This document shows, in pieces, positions 27,969 to 36,760 of a stretch of 64,000 nucleotides of DNA. A program made the position numbers and the translations under genes. Below the pieces are notes generated by a model. It saw nothing but the letters and a program-made list of their open reading frames with translations, did no database searches and was not told the origin of the DNA. The DNA lies in contig JAEWJX010000042.1 of NCBI GenBank assembly GCA_023386365.1, forward strand, positions 62,001 to 126,000, written 5' to 3'. The DNA comes from Actinomycetes bacterium (lineage in GTDB: Bacteria; Actinomycetota; Actinomycetes; Actinomycetales; Microbacteriaceae). How positions within the stretch are numbered: position 1 is the first letter of the stretch; the number at the start of each line of letters is the position of its first letter.

Positions 27969-30403
27969 CAGCCGACGACACGGTCCTCTCACCCGCCGAG
28001 CGGTATGCGGCGTTTCGCGCCCGCACCCGCGCCCCCGAACTGGAGAGGTTCCAGCGCGCCCTCCCCGTCGAGCTCGACGACTTCCAGGTGGAGGCGTGTC
28101 GCGTCCTCGAGGAGGGCAGCAGCGTGCTCGTCGCCGCACCGACGGGCGCCGGCAAGACGATCGTCGCCGAGTTCGCGGTGCATCTCGCCCTCACCGACCC
28201 CCGAGCGAAGGTCTTCTACACGACGCCGATGAAGGCGCTCAGCAACCAGAAGTACTCCGAGCTCGCGGCGGAGCACGGCGCAGAGCAGGTGGGGCTTCTC
28301 ACCGGCGACACGAACATCAACTCCTCCGCCCGCGTTGTCGTGATGACCACCGAGGTCCTCCGCAACATGCTGTACGCCGACTCGCCCCTGCTCCGCGACC
28401 TCTCGTTCGTGGTCATGGACGAGGTGCACTACCTCGCCGACCGCTTCCGCGGCGCCGTCTGGGAGGAGGTCATCATCCACCTTCCGCGCGAGGTGCGCAT
28501 GGTGTCCCTGTCTGCCACGGTCTCGAACGCGGAGGAGTTCGGGGACTGGCTGCAGGCGGTCCGCGGCGACACCGAGGTGATCGTGTCGGAGCGCCGCCCG
28601 GTGCCTCTGGAGCAGCACGTCCTGGTGCGCGGCAAGCTGGCCGAGCTGTTCGACGGCGCGCTGTCTCCCGACGCACCGCCGCGAGTGAATCCTGAGCTGG
28701 CGCGCCTCGCGATCGCCGGGGGGAGGGGCGCCGGAACCTACCGTGGTCCGCACCCGGGGCGGCACCAACGCAAGGGCGAGGTCCTGCGCGACCGCATCGA
28801 CCGTCACGCCGTCGTGCGCCTCCTCGACGAGCGCAACCTGCTGCCCGCGATCTTCTTCATCTTCAGTCGCAACGGGTGCGATCAGGCGGTTCAGCAGGTG
28901 CTGCGGTCGGATGTGCGCCTCACCGAACGTTGGGAGCGCGACGAGATCCGGCACCTGGTGGAGGAGCGCTGCGCGGGCCTGCGCGACGAAGACCTCGGGG
29001 TTCTCGGCTACTACTCGTGGCTCGAGGGGCTGGAGCGGGGCATCGCCGCCCACCACGCCGGCCTCATCCCGACCTTCAAGGAGGTCGTGGAGGAGCTCTT
29101 CCAACGCAAACTGGTGAAGGTGGTGTTCGCCACCGAGACCCTCGCGCTCGGCGTGAACATGCCCGCGCGAACGGTCGTGTTGGAGAAGCTCGAGAAGTTC
29201 AATGGCGAAGCACGTGTTCCGATCACCCCGGGGGAGTACACCCAGCTCACGGGGCGCGCCGGGCGCCGCGGTATCGACGTCGAAGGCCATTCCGTCATCC
29301 AGTGGGCGGCGGGTCTCGACCCCCAGGCGGTGGCCTCGCTCGCATCGCGACGCAGCTACCCGCTGAACTCGAGCTTCCGCCCCACGTACAACATGGCCGT
29401 GAACCTGATCGAGCAGTTCGGCCGGGAGCGTACCCGCGAGATCCTGGAGAGCTCGTTCGCCCAGTTCCAGGCGGACCGCGCGGTAGTCGACCTGGCCCGC
29501 AAGATCCGTGAGCAGGAGAAATCCCTCGCGGGCTACGCGCAGGCGATGACGTGCCACCTCGGCGACTTCGCCGAGTACGCCGGCCTCCGACGCGAGGTGA
29601 GCGACCTGGAGCGCAAGCAGGCCCGCGTCCAGGAGGGCTCCCGCGGGGAGCGTGAGCGTCGCCAGCGGCGCATCGTCGAGTTGCGCAGGCGGATGCGCCA
29701 GCATCCGTGCCATTCGTGCAATGACCGTGAAGCGCACGCCCGCTGGGCGGAACGGTGGTGGCGGCTCAAGCGCGACACCGATCGGCTGTCGAGTCAGGTG
29801 CGCGGCCGAACGGGCGCCGTGGCGCAGGTGTTCGACCGCATCACCGAACTCCTGCTCGACCTCGGCTACCTGGAACACTACGATCACGGCCGGATGGTCG
29901 TCGCCGCCTCGGGCCGTCAGCTCCGCCGCATCTACGGCGAGCGGGACCTGCTGGTGGCCGAGTGCCTGCGGACCGGCATCTGGGAGGGGGTGGATGCCGC
30001 CACTCTCGCTGCTCTCGCCAGCTGCTTGGTGTACGAGCCGCGACGCGAGGACGGCGGTATCGAGCGTGGCGTGCCCCGCGGTCGGTTCTCCGCGGCGTTC
30101 GCCGGCACGGAGGATCAATGGGCGCGCCTCTCCGTCATGGAGGAGGACCGTCGACTCCCCGAGACCGGCCAGCTGTCCGCCGCCCTCGCCTTGGCGACGT
30201 ACCGGTGGGCTCAGGGCACCCGGCTGGATTCGGTACTCCGCGACACCGACCTCGCCGCCGGTGATTTCGTGCGGTGGATGAAGCAGGTCATCGACCTGCT
30301 CGACCAGCTCTCGATCGTTGCCGACGGCGAGCTGGGTCGAACGGCACGCTCGGCGATCGACGCGATCCGCCGGGGCATCGTCGCCTATTCGAGTGTCGGC
30401 TGA
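27965..30403 (+). CDS. helY: Ski2-like DEAD/DEAH-box helicase (HelY family)
   Basis: An 812-residue superfamily 2 helicase. Walker A VAAPTGAGKTIVAEFAV, the Ski2-type FYTTPMKALSNQKY, LTGDTNINSSA, DEVHYLADRFRG (DEVH) and SLSATVSNAEEFGDW are in the first RecA lobe; GVNMPARTVVLEKLEKF and QLTGRAGRRGID (motif VI) in the second; the C-terminus has the DSH-type region with CHSCND. Relatives unwind RNA or R-loops; the mycobacterial homologue is HelY. The ATG overlaps the tatC stop by 4 bp. The substrate is not established here. Confidence 0.92.
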   Translation: MTADDTVLSPAERYAAFRARTRAPELERFQRALPVELDDFQVEACRVLEEGSSVLVAAPTGAGKTIVAEFAVHLALTDPRAKVFYTTPMKALSNQKYSELAAEHGAEQVGLLTGDTNINSSARVVVMTTEVLRNMLYADSPLLRDLSFVVMDEVHYLADRFRGAVWEEVIIHLPREVRMVSLSATVSNAEEFGDWLQAVRGDTEVIVSERRPVPLEQHVLVRGKLAELFDGALSPDAPPRVNPELARLAIAGGRGAGTYRGPHPGRHQRKGEVLRDRIDRHAVVRLLDERNLLPAIFFIFSRNGCDQAVQQVLRSDVRLTERWERDEIRHLVEERCAGLRDEDLGVLGYYSWLEGLERGIAAHHAGLIPTFKEVVEELFQRKLVKVVFATETLALGVNMPARTVVLEKLEKFNGEARVPITPGEYTQLTGRAGRRGIDVEGHSVIQWAAGLDPQAVASLASRRSYPLNSSFRPTYNMAVNLIEQFGRERTREILESSFAQFQADRAVVDLARKIREQEKSLAGYAQAMTCHLGDFAEYAGLRREVSDLERKQARVQEGSRGERERRQRRIVELRRRMRQHPCHSCNDREAHARWAERWWRLKRDTDRLSSQVRGRTGAVAQVFDRITELLLDLGYLEHYDHGRMVVAASGRQLRRIYGERDLLVAECLRTGIWEGVDAATLAALASCLVYEPRREDGGIERGVPRGRFSAAFAGTEDQWARLSVMEEDRRLPETGQLSAALALATYRWAQGTRLDSVLRDTDLAAGDFVRWMKQVIDLLDQLSIVADGELGRTARSAIDAIRRGIVAYSSVG

Positions 30404-30422
30404 ATCCTCAGCCTCCCGCCCA

Positions 30423-30428
30423 TAGGCT
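30423..30428 (+). promoter_or_regulatory. -10 hexamer before lnt
   Basis: TAGGCT ends 9 nt before the lnt ATG at 30438, and no ribosome-binding site lies between, suggesting a leaderless or near-leaderless transcript. Confidence 0.45.
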
Positions 30429-30437
30429 GAGCTTCCG

Positions 30438-32015
30438 ATGTCCGACCCTGTGCCCGCGCCCGACCGCACCCGGCCCTTCGTGCCCCTGTGGGGTGCCGTG
30501 CTGCTCGCTGCTGCCGCCGGGTTCGTGACGGATGCCGCCTTCCCCGACCGGGGCTGGTGGCCGCTCGCGTTCGTCGGCATCGCGATGGTGCTCGTCGCCG
30601 CGCAGGGGCGGCGAGCTGGCGCCGGATTCCTCGTGGGTGCGGTGTTCGGGGTCGTCTTCTACCTGGTGCACATCCCGTGGATGACGGAGTTCCTCGGACC
30701 GAATGAGCTCTGGATCGTGCGGGCGGTGCCGTGGGTCGCGTTGAGCACCTTGATGGCGCTCTGGTGCGGGCTGGGCACGATGCTCATCTCGGTCGCGACC
30801 CGCGTGGTTCCGCGTGCGGTGCGGGGGCCGCTCGGGCGGATGCTGCTGGTTCCTGTCGTGGTCGCGGGGCTGTGGACCGCCCGCGAGGCGGTATCGAGCG
30901 TCTGGCCTTACGGGGGGTTCGCCTGGGGTCGCATCGCCGAATCCCAGTCCGACAGCCCGATCTCGCCGCTGTTCGCGTGGCTGGGAATCTCGGGGGTCGG
31001 CTTCGCCATGGTCTTCCTCGTCGCCGTCGCGGTGGCGGCGGTCCGCGAGACGGACGTACCGATGTTGACGCGCGGCATCCTCGTGACGGCGACGACCGCG
31101 CTGCTCGTCGCCCTGCCGGCGTTCCCGGTGATCACCGACGGTACGTTGCGCGTGGGCGCCGTCCAGGGCAACGGGAAGACGGGGTACTTCGACCCCGCGG
31201 AGAACGTGGGCGACAACCTCAAGGCGCAGTACGAGGCGACGGAGCCGGTGTACGACCAAGATGTCGACGTCGTCGTCTGGCCGGAGGGCGCATCCGACCT
31301 CGACCCGCTGCGGGTTCCTTTTGCGGCGCGCGCGTTCGACTCCGTGTCGCGGCAAGCGGATGCGCCGCTGGTCGGGTGGGCGATCACCGAGCAGGACGGT
31401 CAGTACTTCAACTCGTCCTTGCTCTGGAGGGACGGCGAGGGCGCCGTCGACCACTACGACAAACGGCACCCGGTGCCCTTCGGCGAGTACGTGCCCGATC
31501 GGGCGGTGTGGCGGCAGTTCGCACCGGACCTCATCGACCTCATCCAGCGCGAGTTCACTCCGGGCACAACGGATGCGGTCATGGATGTGGGGTCGGATGG
31601 ACGCACGGTCCTCGCCGGGTTCGCGATCTGCTTCGACATCGTCGACGACGCGCTCATGCGTGAGGGCGTGGAGGAGGGCGGCCGACTCGTGCTCGCTCCG
31701 ACGAACAATGCCGACTTCGGGCAGACCGATGAGAGCGTGCAGCAGCTCGCCATCGCCCGCATCCGGGCGATGGAGTTGGGGCGCTCCGTCGTGAACATCT
31801 CGACGGTGGGGAAGAGCGCGGTGATCCTGCCCGATGGCACGATCGCGGCGCAGCTCCCGCGCTACGCAGCGGCTGCGATGGTCGTGGATGTGCCCTTGAG
31901 CACGACGACGACCCCCGCGGTCGTGATCGGCCGGGGGGTCGAGTGGGGTGTCGCCGTGATCGCGATGGGCGCTCTGATCGGCGCCGCCCTCGGTGGGCGG
32001 CGCCGGCGCGTCTAG
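30438..32015 (+). CDS. lnt: Apolipoprotein N-acyltransferase
   Basis: A 525-residue membrane enzyme that adds the third acyl chain to the N-terminal cysteine of lipoproteins. About six N-terminal helices (residues 15-230) precede an extracytoplasmic nitrilase-like domain with the catalytic triad E283 (VVWPEGAS), K342 (YDKRHPVPFGEYVP) and C398 (GFAICFDI), and a final anchor helix. All three catalytic residues are present, so lipoproteins such as the FKBP and sugar-binding proteins of this window may be N-acylated. It converges on rbpA with 10 bp between stops. Confidence 0.93.
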   Translation: MSDPVPAPDRTRPFVPLWGAVLLAAAAGFVTDAAFPDRGWWPLAFVGIAMVLVAAQGRRAGAGFLVGAVFGVVFYLVHIPWMTEFLGPNELWIVRAVPWVALSTLMALWCGLGTMLISVATRVVPRAVRGPLGRMLLVPVVVAGLWTAREAVSSVWPYGGFAWGRIAESQSDSPISPLFAWLGISGVGFAMVFLVAVAVAAVRETDVPMLTRGILVTATTALLVALPAFPVITDGTLRVGAVQGNGKTGYFDPAENVGDNLKAQYEATEPVYDQDVDVVVWPEGASDLDPLRVPFAARAFDSVSRQADAPLVGWAITEQDGQYFNSSLLWRDGEGAVDHYDKRHPVPFGEYVPDRAVWRQFAPDLIDLIQREFTPGTTDAVMDVGSDGRTVLAGFAICFDIVDDALMREGVEEGGRLVLAPTNNADFGQTDESVQQLAIARIRAMELGRSVVNISTVGKSAVILPDGTIAAQLPRYAAAAMVVDVPLSTTTTPAVVIGRGVEWGVAVIAMGALIGAALGGRRRRV

Positions 32016-32025
32016 ACCGCGAGGG

Positions 32026-32400
32026 TCAGGCGCTCTTCGAGCTCTTCGCCGCCTCGCCGCGACGGGCGCGGAGGTAGTCGAGTCGCTCCTGGAGGATCTC
32101 CTCCAGTTCGGCGCGCGTACGGCGCTCGAGGAGCATGTCCCAGTGGGTACGCGGCGCCTTGGTCTCGACCGTCTCGGTCTCGACGAGCTCGCCGTCGTCG
32201 CCGATGAGGCGACCTTCCTGGCCGGTGCGCGGCGACTCCCACAGCTCGGGGATCTCCGCTTCAGCGGCGAAGACCACCTCGAACGTGGTGCCTTCGTCCG
32301 TGCGGTACACGGCCCTCTTCCGGGGCGAGAATTCGACTCCGTCTTCGCTCTGCATGCTCTGAGCTCCGAGTCGCATCCCGCGCAAGCTGCGATCCGCCAT
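32026..32400 (-). CDS. rbpA: RNA polymerase-binding protein RbpA
   Basis: A 124-residue actinobacterial transcription factor that binds RNA polymerase and the principal sigma factor and stabilises open promoter complexes. The conserved basic N-terminus MADRSLRGMRLGAQSMQSE, the core with the zinc-free RbpA fold (RKRAVYRTDEGTTFEVVFAA), and the sigma-interacting C-terminal helix region THWDMLLERRTRAELEEIL are all present. The ATG at 32400 follows GGGAGG. A possible sigma-R-type promoter about 100 bp upstream would make it part of the thiol-stress response, as known for Streptomyces rbpA. Confidence 0.96.
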   Translation of the reverse strand: MADRSLRGMRLGAQSMQSEDGVEFSPRKRAVYRTDEGTTFEVVFAAEAEIPELWESPRTGQEGRLIGDDGELVETETVETKAPRTHWDMLLERRTRAELEEILQERLDYLRARRGEAAKSSKSA

Positions 32401-32497
32401 CGTGTGGCCTCCCTGTGCGCTAGGTGGATTGTGTGCGCGTCGTGACGCGCGAAGATGCGGCGTCGTCCGGTGGGATCGAGGCGCCGACAGTGAATAC

Positions 32498-32524
32498 AAC
32501 CTCTACGGTGGCGGATCGCATCCC
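32498..32524 (-). promoter_or_regulatory. Possible sigma-R-type promoter for rbpA
   Basis: On the minus strand GGGAT is followed 19 nt later by GTT, close to the sigma-R consensus GGGAAT-N18-CGTT. It lies about 98 bp upstream of the rbpA ATG. The remaining 205-bp gap holds no other clear element. Confidence 0.35.
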
Positions 32525-32605
32525 GCAGAACCCCCGTTCTCAGAGCATTCCCAGCCTCTTCGGTGCGGATGGGGAGCGGATGGGGGACGCGGCGGGGGCG
32601 GGCCC

Positions 32606-33403
32606 TCAGCGTCGTCGAGGATGCCTCGCTGCGACGAGCGGAACGGCCAAATCGGCGCGGTCGGTGACGATGCCGTCGACGCCTGCGTCGAGCAGCCGAT
32701 CCATGTCTGCAGGCTCGTTGATCGTCCAGATGTGGACCTCCACACCGACCGCGTGGAAAGTGCGGATCGACCGCGGTGTCACGACGGCCGCGCCCGCGAC
32801 CTTCGCGGGCAACTGGACGGCGTCGACGCCGGACAGGATGCGGGAGAGGAGCCTGGTCGCCCCGGCGCGGGCGGCGTGGACGGCTGGAAGGGCGCCCCGA
32901 GCGGATACCGACGTGGCGACCCCGGGAAGTTCGCGGATCGTGCGGAGGCGCCGGGTGTCCGAGAAGGACCCGATCAGCACACGATCGACGGCACGCGCGT
33001 CGCGTACCGCCTTGATCGTGCCGGGGATCGCATCCGCCGACTTGATGTCGATATTGAAACGGGTCTCCGGGAACGCGTCGAGAGCTTCCGCGAGGGAGCA
33101 GAACCCCTGACCCGACCCGAGAGCGACCTTGCGCAGCTCGGTGGCGGTCAACTGACCGACCGCAACGGCCCGACCTGCCACGCGCGACAGGTCGGGGTCG
33201 TGACTCACCATGGCGACGCCGTCCGCCGAGCCGTGTACGTCGGTCTCGACGTGCGTCGCCCCCGCGTTCACCGCGTGGAGGAACGCGAGGAGGGTGTTCT
33301 CGGGTGCCTCGAGCGCGAGCCCGCGGTGTGCAAGCACCCGCGGGGGTGCGGGGGAGAGGTAGACGACCGGCTCGCCCTTACGCGCGCGGCGGGGCACCGG
33401 CAT
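32606..33403 (-). CDS. Glycerophosphodiester phosphodiesterase
   Basis: A 265-residue TIM-barrel enzyme that hydrolyses glycerophosphodiesters to glycerol 3-phosphate and an alcohol. It has VLAHRGLALEAPENTLLAF (metal and catalytic histidine), HVETDVHGSADGVAMVSHDP (second histidine and metal acids), FNIDIKSAD, and the final WTINEPADMDRLLDAGVDGIV. No signal peptide is present, suggesting a cytoplasmic enzyme in phospholipid turnover. Its start lies 26 bp inside the SPFH gene, so it belongs to that minus-strand group (NfeD, SPFH, GDPD). Confidence 0.92.
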   Translation of the reverse strand: MPVPRRARKGEPVVYLSPAPPRVLAHRGLALEAPENTLLAFLHAVNAGATHVETDVHGSADGVAMVSHDPDLSRVAGRAVAVGQLTATELRKVALGSGQGFCSLAEALDAFPETRFNIDIKSADAIPGTIKAVRDARAVDRVLIGSFSDTRRLRTIRELPGVATSVSARGALPAVHAARAGATRLLSRILSGVDAVQLPAKVAGAAVVTPRSIRTFHAVGVEVHIWTINEPADMDRLLDAGVDGIVTDRADLAVPLVAARHPRRR

Positions 33404-34316
33404 CCGTACCTGGACCCGCAGCGCGCGGGGCGAAGAAGCCCTCGCCGATCCCCTTCAGGGCCTCGGTGAGCTCGCTGGGGATGATCCACAGCTTGTTCGC
33501 GTCGCCCTCCGCCAACTTGGGCAGGGTCTGCAGATACTGATAGGCGAGGAGCTTAGAGTCCGGGTCGCCGGCGTGGATCGCATGGAACACGGTCTGGATC
33601 GCCTCGGCCTCACCCTGTGCGCGGAGGACCGCGGCCTTGGCATCACCCTCGGCCTGGAGGATCGCGGCCTGCCGCTGACCCTCCGCGCCCAGGATGGCGG
33701 CCTGCTTGGTGCCTTCGGCGGTGAGGATGGCGGCACGACGGTCGCGCTCGGCGCGCATCTGCTTCTCCATCGAGTCCTGGATCGAGTGCGGCGGGTCGAT
33801 CGCCTTCAGCTCGACCCGACTCACGCGGATGCCCCACTTGCCGGTCGCCTCATCGAGTACGACGCGGAGCTGACCATTGATGTTGTCTCGGCTGGTCAGC
33901 GCCTCTTCGAGGTTGAGACCGCCGACCACGTTGCGCAGGGTCGTGGTGGTGAGCTGTTCGACGGCGCCCAGATAGTTGGCGATCTCGTAGGTGGCCGCGC
34001 GGGCGTCGGTCACCTGGAAGTAGACCACGGTGTCGATCGAGACGACGAGGTTGTCCTCGGTGATGACCGGCTGCGGCGGGAACGACACGACCTGCTCGCG
34101 CATGTCGACGAGGGGACGCAGACGATCGATCAGCGGCACGAGAATGTTGAGGCCGGGGTTGAGGGTCTTGTGGTATCGGCCGAGCCGTTCCACGATCCCG
34201 GCATATGCCTGAGGGATGATCCGGATGGACTTGAACAGGATCGTCAACACGAAGATGACGATGACCAACACGATCAGCGTCGTGATGATGATCCGCACGA
34301 TGTCGGAGTCGCTCAT
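33378..34316 (-). CDS. SPFH/band 7 (stomatin-like) membrane protein
   Basis: A 312-residue protein with one N-terminal membrane helix (residues about 8-28) followed by an SPFH domain (IPQAYAGIVERLGRYHKTL, PGLNILVPLIDRL) and a long helical region made of alanine-glutamine repeats such as EGTKQAAILGAEGQRQAAIL. Bacterial relatives (QmcA/HflK-type, flotillin-like) form oligomers that organise membrane microdomains or control proteases. It overlaps the nfeD-type gene by 4 bp (ATGA), the classic NfeD-SPFH partnership, and overlaps the GDPD gene by 26 bp. Confidence 0.93.
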   Translation of the reverse strand: MSDSDIVRIIITTLIVLVIVIFVLTILFKSIRIIPQAYAGIVERLGRYHKTLNPGLNILVPLIDRLRPLVDMREQVVSFPPQPVITEDNLVVSIDTVVYFQVTDARAATYEIANYLGAVEQLTTTTLRNVVGGLNLEEALTSRDNINGQLRVVLDEATGKWGIRVSRVELKAIDPPHSIQDSMEKQMRAERDRRAAILTAEGTKQAAILGAEGQRQAAILQAEGDAKAAVLRAQGEAEAIQTVFHAIHAGDPDSKLLAYQYLQTLPKLAEGDANKLWIIPSELTEALKGIGEGFFAPRAAGPGTDAGAPPRA

Positions 34317-34789
34317 TCTGCAGCCCTTTCGACGGGAACGACGACGGCCGTGGCGCCGTCGATGGCGGTGACGACGACGCGTGCGCCCTCGTCGAGTACA
34401 GAGGCGGGACCGTCGTCAACGACGCGCGCGGTCCAGGTGTCGCCGTTCGCGAGCTTCACCTGACCGGCTCCGCCGCGGAAGTCCACCACGACCACGCCCC
34501 CGAGTCCGATGAGGGCGTCGACGTTCGATCGTGCCGGATCGCCTCCTCGTCGAAGGCTTCTCAACAGCGGTGGCCTGACGAAGAGCACCAGGACGAGCGC
34601 GAGTACCGCCGCGATGATGAACTGCAGCCACCAGCTGGCGCCGAGCAGGCCCGCGACGAGCCCCCCGACGGATCCGAGGGCGAGCATCAGGAAGGTGAAC
34701 TCGAGCGTGTTCACCTCGATGATGAGGAAGACGAGGATGAGGACCAGCCAGAAGACCCAGGCCCAGCTACTGATCACATCGGGTTCCAT
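34313..34789 (-). CDS. NfeD-family membrane protein
   Basis: A 158-residue protein with two or three N-terminal membrane helices (about residues 8-28, 33-50 and 53-70) and a C-terminal OB-fold (ALIGLGGVVVVDFRGGAGQVKLANGDTW, described in parts) typical of short NfeD1b proteins. It lacks the ClpP-like protease domain of long NfeD. It lies directly upstream of, and overlaps by 4 bp, its SPFH partner, with which family members cooperate in membrane-domain organisation. It is divergent from the SDR gene at 34881. Confidence 0.9.
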   Translation of the reverse strand: MEPDVISSWAWVFWLVLILVFLIIEVNTLEFTFLMLALGSVGGLVAGLLGASWWLQFIIAAVLALVLVLFVRPPLLRSLRRGGDPARSNVDALIGLGGVVVVDFRGGAGQVKLANGDTWTARVVDDGPASVLDEGARVVVTAIDGATAVVVPVERAAE

Positions 34790-34866
34790 GGCGGCATCCC
34801 TTCACGGCGTCGTCGCTTCCGAAACTAGCACCGCGAACGGATGCCCGCGCGGCACGCCGCGCTCGA

Positions 34867-34872
34867 TAGGCT
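34867..34872 (+). promoter_or_regulatory. -10 hexamer before the SDR gene
   Basis: TAGGCT ends 8 nt before the GTG at 34881. The intervening GGGGGA could alternatively act as a weak ribosome-binding site. Confidence 0.45.
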
Positions 34873-34880
34873 GGGGGATC

Positions 34881-35645
34881 GTGAACGACGTGCTCCCCTC
34901 CGATTCCCTGCGCGGCCTCCGCGTGCTCATCACCGGTTCCTCGCGTGGGATCGGTGCCGACACCGCCGGCTATCTCGCGTCCGCGGGCGCCAAGGTGGTC
35001 ATCAACTACCGCAACAAGGAGGCCCGCGCCCTCAAGGTCGTCGCCGCCATCGAGGAGGCCGGGGGAGAGGCGCTGGCGATCGGCGCGGATCTCACCGACC
35101 CCGCATCCGTTGCGGCCATGTTCGCGGAGGTCCGTGAGGCGTGGGGTGGCCTCGACATCCTCGTGCTGAACGCGTCCGGCGGCATGGAGTCGGGACTCGG
35201 CGAGGACTACGCGATGCGCCTCAACCGCGACGCACAGGTGGGTGTTCTGGATGCCGCCCTGCCGCTGCTGCATGCGGGATCGCGTGTGGTGTTCGTCACC
35301 AGCCACCAGGCGCACTTCATCGAGACCGTGCCGACCATGCCGGAGTACGAGCAGGTGGCGCGCAGCAAGCGGGCAGGTGAGGACGCCCTTCGCGCGCGTA
35401 TCCCCGAGCTGGATGCTGCGGGCGTCGGCTTCGTCGTCGTGTCGGGCGACATGATCGAGGGGACCATCACTGCGACCCTGCTCGAGCGTGTGAACCCGGG
35501 GGCAATCGCCACGCGCCGCGAGGCCGCCGGAAAGCTCTACAACGTCGCCGAGTTCGCGGCCGAGGTGGCGCGCGCAGCCGTCGAGGACATCCCCGCCGAC
35601 CACACCCGCTACGTCGGAGATGTGAGCGATTTCACCGGCGCCTGA
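34881..35645 (+). CDS. Short-chain dehydrogenase/reductase (atypical active site)
   Basis: A 254-residue SDR-fold protein with an N-terminal dinucleotide motif TGSSRGIG (residues 18-25) and VLNASGG in place of the NNAG motif. The catalytic serine is S141 in VTSHQAHF and the lysine K163 in VARSKRAG, but the position four before the lysine is valine (V159) and the nearest tyrosine is Y156, so the canonical YxxxK is not intact. It may still bind NAD(P). The substrate is unknown. The gene is monocistronic by spacing. Confidence 0.85.
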   Translation: MNDVLPSDSLRGLRVLITGSSRGIGADTAGYLASAGAKVVINYRNKEARALKVVAAIEEAGGEALAIGADLTDPASVAAMFAEVREAWGGLDILVLNASGGMESGLGEDYAMRLNRDAQVGVLDAALPLLHAGSRVVFVTSHQAHFIETVPTMPEYEQVARSKRAGEDALRARIPELDAAGVGFVVVSGDMIEGTITATLLERVNPGAIATRREAAGKLYNVAEFAAEVARAAVEDIPADHTRYVGDVSDFTGA

Positions 35646-35709
35646 CGCCGATATCAAACTGACACATATCCAATGGGGAATGTATGACCCGGTGAGTCTC
35701 GCTCACCAC

Positions 35710-35715
35710 TAGCAT
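35710..35715 (+). promoter_or_regulatory. -10 hexamer before the secreted-protein pair
   Basis: TAGCAT ends 7 nt before the ATG at 35723, with no ribosome-binding site, suggesting leaderless transcription of the secreted protein operon. Confidence 0.5.
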
Positions 35716-35722
35716 CCATCCC

Positions 35723-36760
35723 ATGTGGAGCATATCTCGGGTCGTCGCGGCGTCCGCGGCGATCGCGCTCGCCGCGAGCGGGCTGTTCGTCGTCACGCCG
35801 GCTGCTCCTGCAGTCGCCGCACCCGGAACCTTCGTGTGGGAGCCCCCGGAGGATGCCCCGCAATTCACGGAGTACTGGGGAACCCACGTCACCTACACCG
35901 CGGACCCCGCCGACATACGGTTCGGGTACCGCTGCCTCTACGGTGGCTGCTTCGCCAAGATCCACCTAGAGGGGCCCGTATCCTTCGACTTCACGGCGGC
36001 CTTCCGGACCGACTACTCCGTGTCGACATCGGCGCGCTTCTGGGTGACCCCCATCTGGCAGGCGAACCTGCCCGGCGTGCTCGTGCCCGGCGACTACGCC
36101 CTCACCGCGACGATCGAGGCGCCCTTCGTTTCGGAGACGTCGACCTCGGCGCCGCAACCCATCACGATCGAGCCCGCCGCGCTCGGGTTGACCCTCACGA
36201 CGCAGGCAGATCCGGCGACGCCCGACGCACTCATGGCGTCGGTCGTGATGACGAGCGACATCGAGTCGGGCTACGTCGGTCTGACGCCGGGCGGCTCCTG
36301 GACCCTGCGGGCGACGGATACCGCCGGGGAGGAGGTGCTCTCGCGCGAGCTCACCGTCGAGACGGACGGATACCGCTACTGGGCGAACACCTACTGGGCG
36401 GACCCGCCTCCCGGCGAGAAGCTGACCCTCACGGTGGCGGCCAGCGGTGTCGCGCCGGAGTACACGGTCTCGGACGGGACGACGACGCTCAGCACGGCCG
36501 CCGCCCCCACGCCCCCCGCGACACCCGAACCGACACCTGCGCCTGATGAAGTCGCCGCGGCGGAATCCGCTGCGCTTCCTCTCTGGTCGTTGATCCTGGC
36601 TGGTCTGGTGTTCCTGGCCGCCCTGCTGACCATCGTGATCCGGCTCGTGCGCCGCCGCGCACGTCGGACCCCGACTCCAGAACTCGGCGACGTGGCGACC
36701 GAGGTGGACACCGCATCCGACGGATCGACCGATCCCGCCCTGGAAGGAAGCCTGCGATGA
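35723..36760 (+). CDS. Secreted, C-terminally membrane-anchored protein (unknown function)
   Basis: A 345-residue protein that I do not recognise. It has a Sec signal peptide (residues 1 to about 32, ending AVAAPG), an extracytoplasmic beta-rich region with two cysteines in YRCLYGGCF that could form a disulfide, a proline-threonine linker (residues about 255-278), one membrane helix near residue 290 (LWSLILAGLVFLAALLTIVI) and a basic cytoplasmic tail. Repeated beta-strand patterns suggest Ig-like domains. Its last 4 bp overlap the next gene, which encodes a protein of the same layout. Confidence 0.78.
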   Translation: MWSISRVVAASAAIALAASGLFVVTPAAPAVAAPGTFVWEPPEDAPQFTEYWGTHVTYTADPADIRFGYRCLYGGCFAKIHLEGPVSFDFTAAFRTDYSVSTSARFWVTPIWQANLPGVLVPGDYALTATIEAPFVSETSTSAPQPITIEPAALGLTLTTQADPATPDALMASVVMTSDIESGYVGLTPGGSWTLRATDTAGEEVLSRELTVETDGYRYWANTYWADPPPGEKLTLTVAASGVAPEYTVSDGTTTLSTAAAPTPPATPEPTPAPDEVAAAESAALPLWSLILAGLVFLAALLTIVIRLVRRRARRTPTPELGDVATEVDTASDGSTDPALEGSLR

